Shown: piece by piece, positions 1 to 7,831 of the stretch
Layout of the letters: every line of letters begins with the position of its first letter
How positions within the stretch are numbered: position 1 is the first letter of the stretch
Source: Reyranellaceae bacterium
Lineage (GTDB): Bacteria; Pseudomonadota; Alphaproteobacteria; Reyranellales; Reyranellaceae
Direction of reading: 5' to 3'
DNA: 64,000 nucleotides
Assembly: GCA_022844045.1 (NCBI GenBank)
Contig: JALHMM010000004.1
Span: 1 to 64,000 of the forward strand
The notes under the pieces: model-generated
Told to the model about the DNA's origin: nothing
Seen by the model: the letters and a program-made list of their open reading frames with translations, nothing else
Databases searched by the model: none
Made by a program: the position numbers and the translations under genes

Positions 1-2
1 CG

Positions 3-404
3 CCCCCGCCGCCGGCCGCAGCGGCGGCGACGAAGTTTCCGCGCGTGCGCGTGGTCACCGTCACCGGCGCGCCGGGCAACGGCAACCGTGCGCTGACCGC
101 TGGCATGCGCCGGGCGTTGGGCGAAAGCCAGGTCGTGCTGGTCGACGCGCCCGACGCCACGACGATGACGGTGATCGGCTCGGTCGAGATCAGCGCGCCC
201 GCCGAGGGCAAGCAGCGCATCGTGATCCGCTGGATCGTGAAAGGGCCGGGCGGCGAGCAACTCGGCGATCTCGAGCAGGCCAACGATATCAAGGCCGGCG
301 CACTCAACGGCGACTGGGGCGGCGTCGCGCACGTCATCGCGCTGGCCGCCAGCGAGGGCATCCTCGACCTGATCGCACGCGCCAGCGGGGCGACGCGGCG
401 CTGA
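3..404 (+). CDS. C-terminal part of an uncharacterised envelope-type protein (5' end outside window)
   Basis: The frame is open from the first bases of the window and begins with a Pro/Ala run (PPPPAAAAA), followed by about 120 residues of alternating hydrophobic/polar sequence (RVVTVTGAPGNGNRAL, TMTVIGSVEI, RIVIRWIVKGPGG) ending at TGA. A GTG at 45 could be taken as a start, but the Pro/Ala linker in the same frame upstream shows that the real start lies outside the window. A disordered linker followed by a small beta-rich domain is typical of exported or lipid-anchored envelope proteins; that is inference. No catalytic motif is seen and the family is not recognised with confidence. Confidence 0.6.
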   Translation, partial: PPPPAAAAATKFPRVRVVTVTGAPGNGNRALTAGMRRALGESQVVLVDAPDATTMTVIGSVEISAPAEGKQRIVIRWIVKGPGGEQLGDLEQANDIKAGALNGDWGGVAHVIALAASEGILDLIARASGATRR

Positions 405-441
405 CCCTCAAGCTGGCCTGAATTAGCCCCAGCCCACGCGG

Positions 442-470
442 TTTACAGGCCGTGCAAAGCTGTTTATGGT
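442..470 (+). promoter_or_regulatory. candidate sigma70-type promoter of prs
   Basis: TTTACA at 442-447 (5 of 6 to the consensus -35) is followed by 17 nt and TATGGT at 465-470 (4 of 6 to the -10). It lies about 80 nt before the prs ATG, in the only non-coding gap upstream of that gene. Confidence 0.4.
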
Positions 471-548
471 GCCGGCCGCAAACGGGGATTTATCCTTTAT
501 TTGTAATGCTTTGTGCGCTGACTGAGCGCCCGGGCGGGGATCGCGTCG

Positions 549-1487
549 ATGAAGATTCTGACCGGCAACAGCAATCGGCCGCTGGCCGAGGCGATCGCCG
601 CGCGGCTCGACCTGCCGCTGGTCAAGGCCAATATCCGCCGCTTCGCCGACATGGAGGTCTTTGTCGAGATCCTCGAGAACGTGCGCGGCGAGGACATGTT
701 CGTCATCCAGTCGACGTCGTATCCGACCAACGACCACCTGATGGAACTGCTGATCTCCATCGACGCGCTCAGGCGTTCCTCGGCGCGGCGCATTACGGCC
801 GTCCTTCCCTATTACGGCTACGCACGGCAGGATCGCAAATCGGGGCCACGCACGCCGATCTCGGCCAAGCTCGTGGCCAACCTGATCACCCATGCCGGCG
901 CCAATCGCGTGCTGACCGTGGAACTGCATGCCGGTCAGATCCAGGGCTTCTTCGACATTCCGCTCGACAATCTCTTCAGTGGCCCGATCTTCTCCGACGA
1001 CATCCAGCGCCGCTTCAACGGCAAAGGTGAGCGGCTGATGATGGTGTCGCCCGATGTCGGTGGCGTGGTGCGCGCCCGTGCGCTGGCGAGCCGCTGCGAC
1101 GCCGACCTCGCCATCATCGACAAGCGCCGCGAGCGCGCCGGCGTGTCGGAGGTGATGAACATCATCGGCGAGGTCGAAGGCCGCATCTGCATCCTGGTCG
1201 ACGACATCGTCGATTCCGCCGGTACGCTGTGCAACGCGGCGACGGCGCTGAAGGAGGCCGGTGCCGAGGCGGTCCACGCCTATGTCACGCATGGCGTGCT
1301 GTCCGGTGGCGCTGTGGCGCGGGTCGCCGCCTCGCCGATCACCGAGATGGTGATCACCGACAGCATCCAGGCGACCGAGGCGGTCAAGGATTCGAAGAAC
1401 ATCCGCCAGCTGACCATCGCGCCACTGATGGCCGAGGCGATCCAGCGCATCGCCGACGAGCGCTCGGTTTCCAGCCTGTTCAACTGA
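549..1487 (+). CDS. prs: ribose-phosphate pyrophosphokinase (PRPP synthetase)
   Basis: Cytosolic enzyme that transfers pyrophosphate from ATP to ribose 5-phosphate, making PRPP for purine, pyrimidine, His and Trp synthesis. The 312 aa match the usual class I length. Visible signatures are the N-terminal loop [10 protein letters not shown] (31-41; Met sits where Gly is usual in FSDGE/FADGE), ATP loop YARQDRK (91-97), [10 protein letters not shown] (125-134), PDVGG (168-172) and the PRPP-binding [12 protein letters not shown] (215-226). The ATG at 549 follows the G-rich stretch GGGCGGGGA. The gene appears monocistronic, with its own candidate promoter upstream and a 75-nt gap before the next gene. 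Identification is secure. Confidence 0.97.
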   Translation: MKILTGNSNRPLAEAIAARLDLPLVKANIRRFADMEVFVEILENVRGEDMFVIQSTSYPTNDHLMELLISIDALRRSSARRITAVLPYYGYARQDRKSGPRTPISAKLVANLITHAGANRVLTVELHAGQIQGFFDIPLDNLFSGPIFSDDIQRRFNGKGERLMMVSPDVGGVVRARALASRCDADLAIIDKRRERAGVSEVMNIIGEVEGRICILVDDIVDSAGTLCNAATALKEAGAEAVHAYVTHGVLSGGAVARVAASPITEMVITDSIQATEAVKDSKNIRQLTIAPLMAEAIQRIADERSVSSLFN

Positions 1488-1562
1488 GCGGACACTTGCC
1501 GCTCACTCGGACGTGCGGCGATTTGAGTCGCGGCGGCCCCGCGCGCGTGCGAGCCTATCGGC

Positions 1563-2303
1563 ATGAATGAGTCGGCGCGACCAGGCGGGCTTGATGACGC
1601 GCCGCGCTGGCGACGTTTCCTGCCGGTCGTGGTGATCATCGCGGGCGTTATCGCCTATTTCGCGCTGGGCCTGCACCGCTACGTCTCGTTCGACACCGTG
1701 CGCGCGCATCGCGGCGAGCTGGTCGCTTGGGTGGCCAACCACCGCGCGCTGGCGATGTGCGTCTTCTTCGTCGGCTACGTGCTGATCATCGCCCTCTCGT
1801 TGCCGATCGGCGCCCTGGGCACGCTGCTCGGCGGCTTCCTGTTCGGCATCGTCATGGGCACCACCCTGTCGGTGATCGCCGCCACGGTCGGCGCCACCCT
1901 GGTGTTCCTCGCGGCGCGCGGCGCCTTCGCCGACGTGCTGCGCCGGCGCGCCGGCGCCTGGTTCGCGCGCATGGAGGACGGGCTCAGGCGCCACGCCTTC
2001 TCCTACCTCCTGTTTCTGCGATTCGTGCCGGTCTTTCCGTTCTGGTTGATCAACATCGTGCCGGCGTTCTTCCGCGTGCCGACGCGCACCTTCGCGGCGA
2101 CGACCTTTCTCGGTATCATCCCGGGCACGGCGGTCTACGCCAGCGTCGGGGCGGGCCTCGACAAGGTCTTCGACAAGGGTCGCACGCCGGATCTCGACAC
2201 GCTGCGCGACCCGAATCTCCTGCTGCCGCTCGCCGCCTTGGCCTTGCTCTCGCTGGTGCCGGTGGTGTGGAGCTGGCTGCGCGGCCGGCGCGAGAAGACC
2301 TGA
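1563..2303 (+). CDS. TVP38/TMEM64 (DedA-superfamily) membrane protein
   Basis: Inner-membrane protein of 246 aa in the TVP38/TMEM64/SNARE-associated family; bacterial members are poorly defined but related DedA proteins act in lipid transport and membrane homeostasis. Hydrophobic segments lie near residues 18-38, 65-85, 85-118, 145-165, 180-200 and 220-240. The family core is visible as GALGTLLGGFLFG and the re-entrant-like LRFVPVFPFWLINI with its Arg and Pro-x-x-Pro residues. The stop codon overlaps the next ATG by one base (TGATG), so translation is probably coupled to the flavoprotein downstream. TVP38 plus mercuric-reductase-like pairs are common in proteobacteria, but the joint role is not established. 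Confidence 0.9.
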   Translation: MNESARPGGLDDAPRWRRFLPVVVIIAGVIAYFALGLHRYVSFDTVRAHRGELVAWVANHRALAMCVFFVGYVLIIALSLPIGALGTLLGGFLFGIVMGTTLSVIAATVGATLVFLAARGAFADVLRRRAGAWFARMEDGLRRHAFSYLLFLRFVPVFPFWLINIVPAFFRVPTRTFAATTFLGIIPGTAVYASVGAGLDKVFDKGRTPDLDTLRDPNLLLPLAALALLSLVPVVWSWLRGRREKT

Positions 2304-3715
2304 TGGCCACCGCGTGTGACCTCTGCATCATCGGCGCCGGCTCGGCGGGCCTGACGGTGGCCGCCGGCGCCGCGCAACTCGGCGCGCGCGTGATCCTGAT
2401 CGAGCGCGGCGAGATGGGCGGCGATTGCCTGAACTACGGCTGCGTGCCTTCCAAGGCGCTGATCGCCGCCGGCCACACCGCGCAGGCGATGCGCGATGCC
2501 GCTCGCTTCGGCATCGCGCCGGTCGAACCCACCGTCGATTTCGCCGCGACCATGGACCATGTGCAGGGCGTGATCGCCGCCATCGCGCCCAACGATTCGG
2601 TCGAGCGCTTCGAAAAGCTCGGCGTGCGCGTCCTGCGCACCACCGCGCGCTTCATCGCGCCGGACACCGTCGAGGCCGGCGGCGAGCAAATTCATGCCCG
2701 CCGCTTCGTCATCGCCACAGGCTCGCGGCCGACCGCGCCGCCGATCGCCGGCCTCGACACCGTGCCCTATCTGACCAACGAGACTGTGTTCGGCAACCGC
2801 CAACGGCCTGGACACCTCGTGATCATCGGCGGCGGCCCGATCGGCATGGAGATGGCGCAGGCGCATCGTCGACTTGGCACGCGCGTCACCGTGCTGGAAG
2901 CCGCCGCCCTGCTCGGCAAGGATGATCCCGAGCTGGCCGCGATCGTCATCGCGCGGCTTTCGGCCGAGGGCGTGGTTCTGCGCGACAAGGTGAAGATCGC
3001 GCGTGTCTCCGGCCCCGCCGGCGCCATCACCGTGGAACTCGACGGCGGCGAGCGGATCGAGGCGACGCATCTGCTGGTCGCCGCCGGCCGCGCGCCGAAT
3101 ATCGAGGGCCTCGATCTCGACAAGGCCGCGATCGCCTTCACCAAGCGCGGCATCACCGTCGACAAGGCTCTGCGCACGAGCAATCGCCGCGTCTACGCCA
3201 TCGGCGACATCAACGGCCTGCATCCCTTCACGCATATGGCGGGCTTCCATGGCTCGCTGGTGATCCGCAACGCGCTGTTCCGCCTGCCGGTCGACGTGCA
3301 TGCCGCCGCGCTGCCGTGGGCGACCTACACCGACCCCGAGATGGCGCAGGTCGGCCTGACCGAAGCGCAGGCGCGCGAGCGCCATGGCGATGGCGTGCGG
3401 ATCGCGCGTTGGCCATTGCATGAGAACGACCGCGCGCAGGCCGAGCGCGAGACGACAGGACTTGTGAAGGTCGTCGCCGACAAACGCGGTCGCGTGTTGG
3501 GCGCCGGCATCGCGGCGCCGCGCGCCGGCGAGCTGATCCATGTCTGGTGCCTGGCGATGGCGAAAGGCCTGAAGCTCGGCAGCGTGGCGCAGATGGTCGT
3601 GCCCTATCCGACCTTGGGCGAGGCGAGCAAGCGCGCGGCGGGATCGTTCTTCACGGATGCGTTATTCTCGCCGCGCACGCGCTGGCTGGTCGGACTGCTG
3701 CAACGACTACCATAG
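2303..3715 (+). CDS. mercuric-reductase-like pyridine nucleotide-disulfide oxidoreductase
   Basis: Predicted cytosolic FAD flavoprotein of 470 aa in the dihydrolipoamide dehydrogenase/MerA class. It has an N-terminal FAD motif (IIGAGSAG, 9-16), a redox-active GGDCLNYGCVPSK with Cys42 and Cys47, a second Rossmann motif IIGGGPIGMEMAQ for NAD(P)H, an ATGSRP motif, an FAD-contacting YAIGDI and a C-terminal dimerisation domain with HENDRAQAERE, a string typical of MerA-like proteins. It lacks an N-terminal HMA domain and a C-terminal Cys pair, so mercury reduction itself is unlikely to be the role. The ATG at 2303 overlaps the TVP38 stop; the longer open frame upstream is the antiphase of TVP38. 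The true disulfide or metal substrate is unknown. Confidence 0.92.
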   Translation: MATACDLCIIGAGSAGLTVAAGAAQLGARVILIERGEMGGDCLNYGCVPSKALIAAGHTAQAMRDAARFGIAPVEPTVDFAATMDHVQGVIAAIAPNDSVERFEKLGVRVLRTTARFIAPDTVEAGGEQIHARRFVIATGSRPTAPPIAGLDTVPYLTNETVFGNRQRPGHLVIIGGGPIGMEMAQAHRRLGTRVTVLEAAALLGKDDPELAAIVIARLSAEGVVLRDKVKIARVSGPAGAITVELDGGERIEATHLLVAAGRAPNIEGLDLDKAAIAFTKRGITVDKALRTSNRRVYAIGDINGLHPFTHMAGFHGSLVIRNALFRLPVDVHAAALPWATYTDPEMAQVGLTEAQARERHGDGVRIARWPLHENDRAQAERETTGLVKVVADKRGRVLGAGIAAPRAGELIHVWCLAMAKGLKLGSVAQMVVPYPTLGEASKRAAGSFFTDALFSPRTRWLVGLLQRLP

Positions 3716-3827
3716 GCTTGGCGCATCGACGCCATAGGGAGCCGATATTTCAGCTTCCGCGTCGCCTCGGGCAGGTTGGCCTCACGCCGCAAACAGCGGC
3801 CGCGAACCAAACCCGAGGAGACCATCC

Positions 3828-4076
3828 ATGAAGACCACCGCCATCATCGCCAGCGCGCTCATCGCCGCGATCGCCATCGCCGGCAACGCCAGCGCCCAGG
3901 ACAAGACCGAGAAGTGCTACGGCATCGCCAAGGCCGGCAAGAACGACTGCCAGACCGCGACCTCGTCCTGCTCCGGCACGTCGAAGAAGGACGCGCAGGC
4001 TGACGCCTGGATCAGCGTGCCGGCCGGCGCCTGCGCCAAGATCGTCGGCGGCTCCACAACCGCCAAGAAGAGCTGA
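3828..4076 (+). CDS. bufferin-like DUF2282 peptide precursor
   Basis: Secreted small protein of 82 aa. It has a signal peptide ([18 protein letters not shown], cut near ASA-QD) and a mature core with exactly four Cys at 30, 41, 48 and 69 in the contexts [21 protein letters not shown] and VPAGACAKI. This is the DUF2282/BufA1 pattern; established members (bufferins) are post-translationally modified by a DUF692/MNIO enzyme with a DUF2063 partner and bind copper in the periplasm. Here a DoxX gene follows 133 nt downstream, as in buf/gig operons, but neither modifying enzyme is in the window. The ATG at 3828 follows GAGGAG (3811-3816). The family call is strong; modification and metal binding are inferred. 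Confidence 0.88.
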   Translation: MKTTAIIASALIAAIAIAGNASAQDKTEKCYGIAKAGKNDCQTATSSCSGTSKKDAQADAWISVPAGACAKIVGGSTTAKKS

Positions 4077-4107
4077 TCCAGCGAAATCGGACGCGGCGCG
4101 ACGCTCC

Positions 4108-4142
4108 ACCCGGCGGGACCATGACCCCCGCCACCGCCGGGT
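4108..4142 (+). promoter_or_regulatory. GC-rich intergenic hairpin between DUF2282 and doxX genes
   Basis: ACCCGGCGG (4108-4116) pairs perfectly with CCGCCGGGT (4134-4142). An alternative inner stem, GGCGGG (4112-4117) with CCCGCC (4127-4132), is mutually exclusive with it. There is no T-tract, so partial attenuation or mRNA stabilisation between the small abundant peptide gene and doxX is more likely than full termination. Confidence 0.4.
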
Positions 4143-4209
4143 CGATGCACCTGATCCCATCGACGTCGCCGCCGCGTCCGACCCGCCACACCATCCAGGG
4201 ATACCGATC

Positions 4210-4680
4210 ATGACCACGCTCGCCCTGTCGCATCCTTCGCGTAGCCCGCTCGTCGCGCGCCTCGCCACCGCCCGCGCGGTGCTGGGTCGCGTGCCGCAGT
4301 CGGTGTTCAACCTGCTGTTCCGCGTCGCCGTCGGCGCGGTGTTCTTCAAGTCCGGCCTGGTGAAGATCCAGAGCTGGGAGACGACGGTCGGCCTGTTCCG
4401 TGACGAGTACGCGCTGCCGATCCTGCCGCCGCATGTCGCGGCCTATCTCGGCACGGCGGCCGAGCTGATCTGCCCGGTGCTGATCGTGCTGGGCCTCTTC
4501 GCCCGGCTGGGCGCGGCGGCGTTGTTCGTCATGACCATGGTCATCCAGTTCCTGGTCTATCCAGCGAACTGGGCCGAGCACCTGATGTGGGCCTCGCTGC
4601 TGGGCTTCATTATCACGCGCGGTCCGGGCACACTGTCGCTCGATGCCCCCATCGCCCACCGCCTCTTCGGCCGCGCCTGA
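4210..4680 (+). CDS. DoxX family inner-membrane protein
   Basis: DoxX proteins are four-helix membrane proteins linked to respiratory or redox functions and often encoded in DUF2282 (bufferin) operons. This one has 156 aa, with hydrophobic stretches near residues 37-53 (LLFRVAVGAVFFKSGL), 76-95, 97-115 and 124-139, and the usual FFKSGLVKIQSW and PANWAEHLMW motifs. The ATG at 4210 is preceded by CCAGGGAT. The next gene starts 17 bp after the stop, so doxX and ndh probably share a transcript. Cotranscription with the DUF2282 gene upstream is likely but separated by a hairpin. Biochemical function is unknown. Confidence 0.9.
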   Translation: MTTLALSHPSRSPLVARLATARAVLGRVPQSVFNLLFRVAVGAVFFKSGLVKIQSWETTVGLFRDEYALPILPPHVAAYLGTAAELICPVLIVLGLFARLGAAALFVMTMVIQFLVYPANWAEHLMWASLLGFIITRGPGTLSLDAPIAHRLFGRA

Positions 4681-4696
4681 GCGACCGAAGGGCGCC

Positions 4697-6001
4697 ATGT
4701 TCGACCAGGCTCCCCAGGCCGGCGCGACGGCGGGCCAGGCCACCGCTCCGCGGCGCCCGCGCATCGTCATCGTCGGCGCGGGCTTCGGCGGCCTGGCCGC
4801 GGCCAAGGCGCTGAGCGGTGCGGACGCCGAGGTCACGCTGGTCGACCGACGCAACTATCATCTCTTCCAGCCGCTGCTCTACCAGGTGGCGACGGCCGGC
4901 CTGTCACCGGCGCAGATCGCCACGCCGATCCGCGCCGTCGTCGCCGACGCCGCCAATGTGCGCGTGCTGATGGGCCGCGTCGGCGGCGTCGACACGGCGC
5001 GCCGGGTCGTCCGCCTCGAGGAGCGCGAGCTGCCGTACGACTATCTCGTGCTGGCGACCGGCGCGCGTCATTCCTACTTCGGACGCGACGAGTGGGAGCA
5101 GTTCGCCCCCGGACTGAAGAAGATCGACGACGCCACCGAGATCCGCCGTCGCATCTTGACCGCCTTCGAGCACGCCGAGACCGAGGACGACCCTGACAAG
5201 CGCCGCCGTCTGCTGAACTTCGTGGTGATCGGCGGCGGTCCGACCGGCGTCGAGATGGCCGGCGCCATCGCCGAGCTGGCGCGCCGCGCGCTCGCCCGAG
5301 ATTTTCGCACGATTGACCCGCGCCAGGCGCGCATCGTGCTGGTCGAGGCCGGCCCGCGCGTGCTCGCGGCCTTCCCGGAAAAGCTCTCGGCCTGGGCCGG
5401 GCGCGCGCTGACAAAGCTCGGCGTCGAGGTCCGCCTCGGTAAGCCGGTCACCACCTGCGACGCCGAAGGCGTCGTGGTCGGCGACGATCGCATCCCCGCC
5501 GCGACCATCATATGGGCCGCCGGCGTGGCCGCGTCGCCGGCGGCGAAGTGGGTATCGTCGGAGGCCGATCGCGCCGGACGGCTGAAGGTGCTACCCGACC
5601 TGTCGGTGCCCGGTCATCCCGAGATTTTCGCCATCGGTGATACGGCGCTCGCCTGCGACGGCGATGGCAAGCCCTATCCCGGCCTCGCCCCCGTCGCCAA
5701 GCAGCAGGGCGAATACCTCGCCCGCCTGCTGCGCGCTCGCCTCGCCAGCAAGAAGCCGCCAGGGCCCTTCCGTTATCGCGACAGCGGCACCATGGCTACG
5801 ATCGGCCGCGGTGCCGCGATCGCGAAGTTCAGCGACCGCTTCCAGCTCACCGGCTTCATCGCCTGGGCGCTGTGGGGCCTGGTGCACATCTTCTTCCTGA
5901 TCGGCTTCCGCAACCGCTTCACGGTGCTGGCCGACTGGATGTGGTCCTACGTTACCTTCCAATCGGGCGCGCGGCTGATCACCGGCAAGAATTCGGAGTG
6001 A
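4697..6001 (+). CDS. ndh: type II NADH:quinone oxidoreductase
   Basis: Single-subunit, non-proton-pumping NADH dehydrogenase that passes electrons from NADH through FAD to quinone at the inner membrane. The 434 aa contain an FAD-binding IVIVGAGFGGLAAAKAL near residues 23-39, the NDH-2 motif YHLFQPLLYQVATAGLSP, ATGARHSYFG, a second Rossmann motif VVIGGGPTGVEMAG, AIGD followed by PVAKQQGEYLA near the quinone site, and a C-terminal hydrophobic stretch (FIAWALWGLVHIFFLIGF) that anchors it to the membrane. The ATG at 4697 follows GAAGGGCGCC; an earlier in-frame ATG at 4643 lies inside doxX and is disfavoured. The start lies 17 bp beyond the doxX stop. Confidence 0.93.
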   Translation: MFDQAPQAGATAGQATAPRRPRIVIVGAGFGGLAAAKALSGADAEVTLVDRRNYHLFQPLLYQVATAGLSPAQIATPIRAVVADAANVRVLMGRVGGVDTARRVVRLEERELPYDYLVLATGARHSYFGRDEWEQFAPGLKKIDDATEIRRRILTAFEHAETEDDPDKRRRLLNFVVIGGGPTGVEMAGAIAELARRALARDFRTIDPRQARIVLVEAGPRVLAAFPEKLSAWAGRALTKLGVEVRLGKPVTTCDAEGVVVGDDRIPAATIIWAAGVAASPAAKWVSSEADRAGRLKVLPDLSVPGHPEIFAIGDTALACDGDGKPYPGLAPVAKQQGEYLARLLRARLASKKPPGPFRYRDSGTMATIGRGAAIAKFSDRFQLTGFIAWALWGLVHIFFLIGFRNRFTVLADWMWSYVTFQSGARLITGKNSE

Positions 6002-6046
6002 TCACCATTCCGCGCTCGTCAGGAGCACCGCCCGACGAAGGGCGTC

Positions 6047-6955
6047 TCAGGTCGCCGCCGGCAGCGGCGTGGCGCCGCGGCTCGACCACGGAAAGCGCAG
6101 CGCCTCGTTGACGAAGGCGCCGACCGCCGGCGCGTGCGGCCGGCCACGCACGGTGACGATCTGTATCTGCCTGGAGATCTCCGGGTCGATCAGCGGGCGG
6201 ACGCACAGTCCGGAGAGCGTCACCGAGTGCTCGGGAATGTAGGTGAAGCCGAGGCCGGCGAGCGCCATGGTCTGAACCCAGTCGTCGCGATCGCTGCGAA
6301 AGACCGTGGACACGCCGATGCCGGCCTGACCGAACAGCCCGCCGACATAGCCGTCGAACTCGCACTCGGTGCGGCTGACATAGGTCTGCTTGTCGAGGTC
6401 GGCCAGGCGCACGGCGTTCTGGCGCTCGAAGGCGTGACCCGGCGCGACGCCGATGACGAAGCGCTCATCGTAGAGCCGGCGCGAATGGAAGCGTTCGTCG
6501 ACGCCGCCGGGCAGACCATAGATCGCCACGTCGTAGCCGCCCTTGGCGAGGTTCTCCTCGATGCTCGCGCCGTTGCCGTCGCTGATCGTCAGGTTGATGC
6601 GGGGATGACGGTCGCGGAAGGCCTGCAGGAACGGCAGCAACCGGCCCGGCCCGATGGTGCACATCAGGCCGACCCGCAGCTCGGTGTCCTCCGCCTTGGC
6701 GAAGCTGCGCGCGCGCTCCTTGGCGGCGTCGGTCTCCGTCAGCACCTGGCTCAAGTGCGGGCGCATCATATCGCCCAGGCCGGTGAGATGCGTGTTGTTG
6801 CGCTCGCGGCGGAACAGTGGGCCGCCCAGCTCGTCTTCGAGGCCCTTGATGGCGCGCGTCAGCGAGGGCTGCGACACGTTGCAGCGCTCGGCCGCGCGCG
6901 TGAAATTCAGCGTCTCGCAGACCGCCAGGAAGTAGCGGATCTGGTGCATCTCCAT
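6047..6955 (-). CDS. LysR-type transcriptional regulator
   Basis: Transcription factor of 302 aa. Residues 1-60 form the LysR winged helix (HQIRYFLAVCETLNFTRAA then CNVSQPSLTRAIKGLE), followed by a linker helix and a periplasmic-binding-like effector domain (LRVGLMCTIGP onward). It is transcribed divergently from a peroxiredoxin gene with a 121-bp shared gap that contains a T-N11-A type palindrome (7003-7021), so it probably controls that gene and itself. Cys133-type OxyR redox residues are not evident in the usual OxyR context; the coinducer is unknown. The ATG at 6955 is chosen because the HTH begins immediately after it. Confidence 0.93.
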   Translation of the reverse strand: MEMHQIRYFLAVCETLNFTRAAERCNVSQPSLTRAIKGLEDELGGPLFRRERNNTHLTGLGDMMRPHLSQVLTETDAAKERARSFAKAEDTELRVGLMCTIGPGRLLPFLQAFRDRHPRINLTISDGNGASIEENLAKGGYDVAIYGLPGGVDERFHSRRLYDERFVIGVAPGHAFERQNAVRLADLDKQTYVSRTECEFDGYVGGLFGQAGIGVSTVFRSDRDDWVQTMALAGLGFTYIPEHSVTLSGLCVRPLIDPEISRQIQIVTVRGRPHAPAVGAFVNEALRFPWSSRGATPLPAAT

Positions 6956-7002
6956 GGATTGGCTCCCCCGATGCCTGGACGCGTCCTGTCTACCCGTGAT
7001 CG

Positions 7003-7027
7003 CGATACGTCGCGGCTATCGTATAGC
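7003..7027. promoter_or_regulatory. candidate LysR operator (two overlapping palindromes)
   Basis: CGATA (7003-7007) and TATCG (7017-7021) are perfect inverted arms 9 nt apart and contain T7006-N11-A7018, the LysR-type core. A second palindrome overlaps it: GCTAT (7015-7019), CGT, ATAGC (7023-7027). Both sit between the divergent lysR and peroxiredoxin genes. Confidence 0.55.
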
Positions 7028-7076
7028 AAGCCAACGACTATTTCCTTTCGCGTACGCCACCCGTCAGGTTCGTGAG

Positions 7077-7727
7077 ATGGACCTGGCACGGACCCTCGAA
7101 ACCCTGCGCGACCACCATAGGGCGGCGATCGACGACTTCGCGCGTCAGGCCTTCGAGGAGGAGCTCGAACGGCTGCGCATGCTGCGCCTGACCGACGAAT
7201 GCCTGGGCGTCGGCGACATGCTGCCCGACTTCGAGCTCGCGGACAGCGCCGGCAGGGTCTGGCGCTCGATGGACCTGCTCGACTACGGCCCGCTGGTGCT
7301 GGCCTTCTTCCGCGGCGACTGGTGCCCCTATTGCGAGATCACCATGGCGGCACTTAACGACGCGCGACCGCGCATCGAAGCGATGGGCGCCACTGCGATC
7401 GGCATCTCGCCCGAGCTGCCAGAGCGCATCGCCGCGACAGTGAGAAGTCGCGGGCTGAGCTTCCCCTTGCTCAGCGATCCGACCAACGCCTATGCCCGCT
7501 TGTGCGGCGTCGCCTACGAGCTGTCGCCCGATCACGTCCGCATCCATCGCGATCGCAAGCGCTCGCTGCCGGCGATGCATGGCGACAGCAAGTGGCGCCT
7601 GCCAGTGCCCGCGGTCTACGTCGTCGAGCCCTCGGGCCGCGTCGTCTTCGCCTTTGCCGACGTCGATCCGTCACGCTGGCCCGATCCCAAGGACCTGCTC
7701 GACGCGTTGCGCCGTCTCGCGCGCTGA
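7077..7727 (+). CDS. peroxiredoxin-like protein (AhpC/TSA fold)
   Basis: Probable thiol peroxidase of 216 aa. The thioredoxin-fold core begins near residue 44 (VGDMLPDFELAD), with the active site FFRGDWCPYCE containing Cys83 and Cys86 in a CPYC arrangement, followed by an ISPELPE segment and a C-terminal VPAVYVVEPSGRVVFAF. Residues 1-40 form a charged helical extension common in this peroxiredoxin-like subgroup. An in-frame ATG at 6954 would add 41 residues but lies within the lysR start region; the ATG at 7077 follows GTTCGTGAG and gives the usual N-terminus. Divergent pairing with the LysR regulator suggests induction by an oxidant or electrophile. Confidence 0.87.
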   Translation: MDLARTLETLRDHHRAAIDDFARQAFEEELERLRMLRLTDECLGVGDMLPDFELADSAGRVWRSMDLLDYGPLVLAFFRGDWCPYCEITMAALNDARPRIEAMGATAIGISPELPERIAATVRSRGLSFPLLSDPTNAYARLCGVAYELSPDHVRIHRDRKRSLPAMHGDSKWRLPVPAVYVVEPSGRVVFAFADVDPSRWPDPKDLLDALRRLAR

Positions 7728-7741
7728 GCGCCGGGCGTATC

Positions 7742-7773
7742 GAATCCCAAGCCAGCGGGCATTTCAGTTCATC
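7742..7773 (+). promoter_or_regulatory. bipartite promoter motif, copy 1 (upstream of bdhA)
   Basis: GAATC, 7 nt, then AGCGGGCATTTCAGTTCATC. The same arrangement with one mismatch occurs at 10833-10864 upstream of the cupin gene. It lies 59 nt before the bdhA start codon. It is probably a regulator site or promoter element; the factor is unknown. Confidence 0.5.
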
Positions 7774-7831
7774 CCCCACGACGCGCATTGTCCTGAGCAC
7801 ACGGCGGGGGCGCTCGTGCAGGGATAGGACA

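Noticed and set aside
2135-3541. Long minus-strand frame opposite the mercuric-reductase-like gene
   Set aside because: Same GC artefact; no recognisable protein and the plus strand has clear family motifs.
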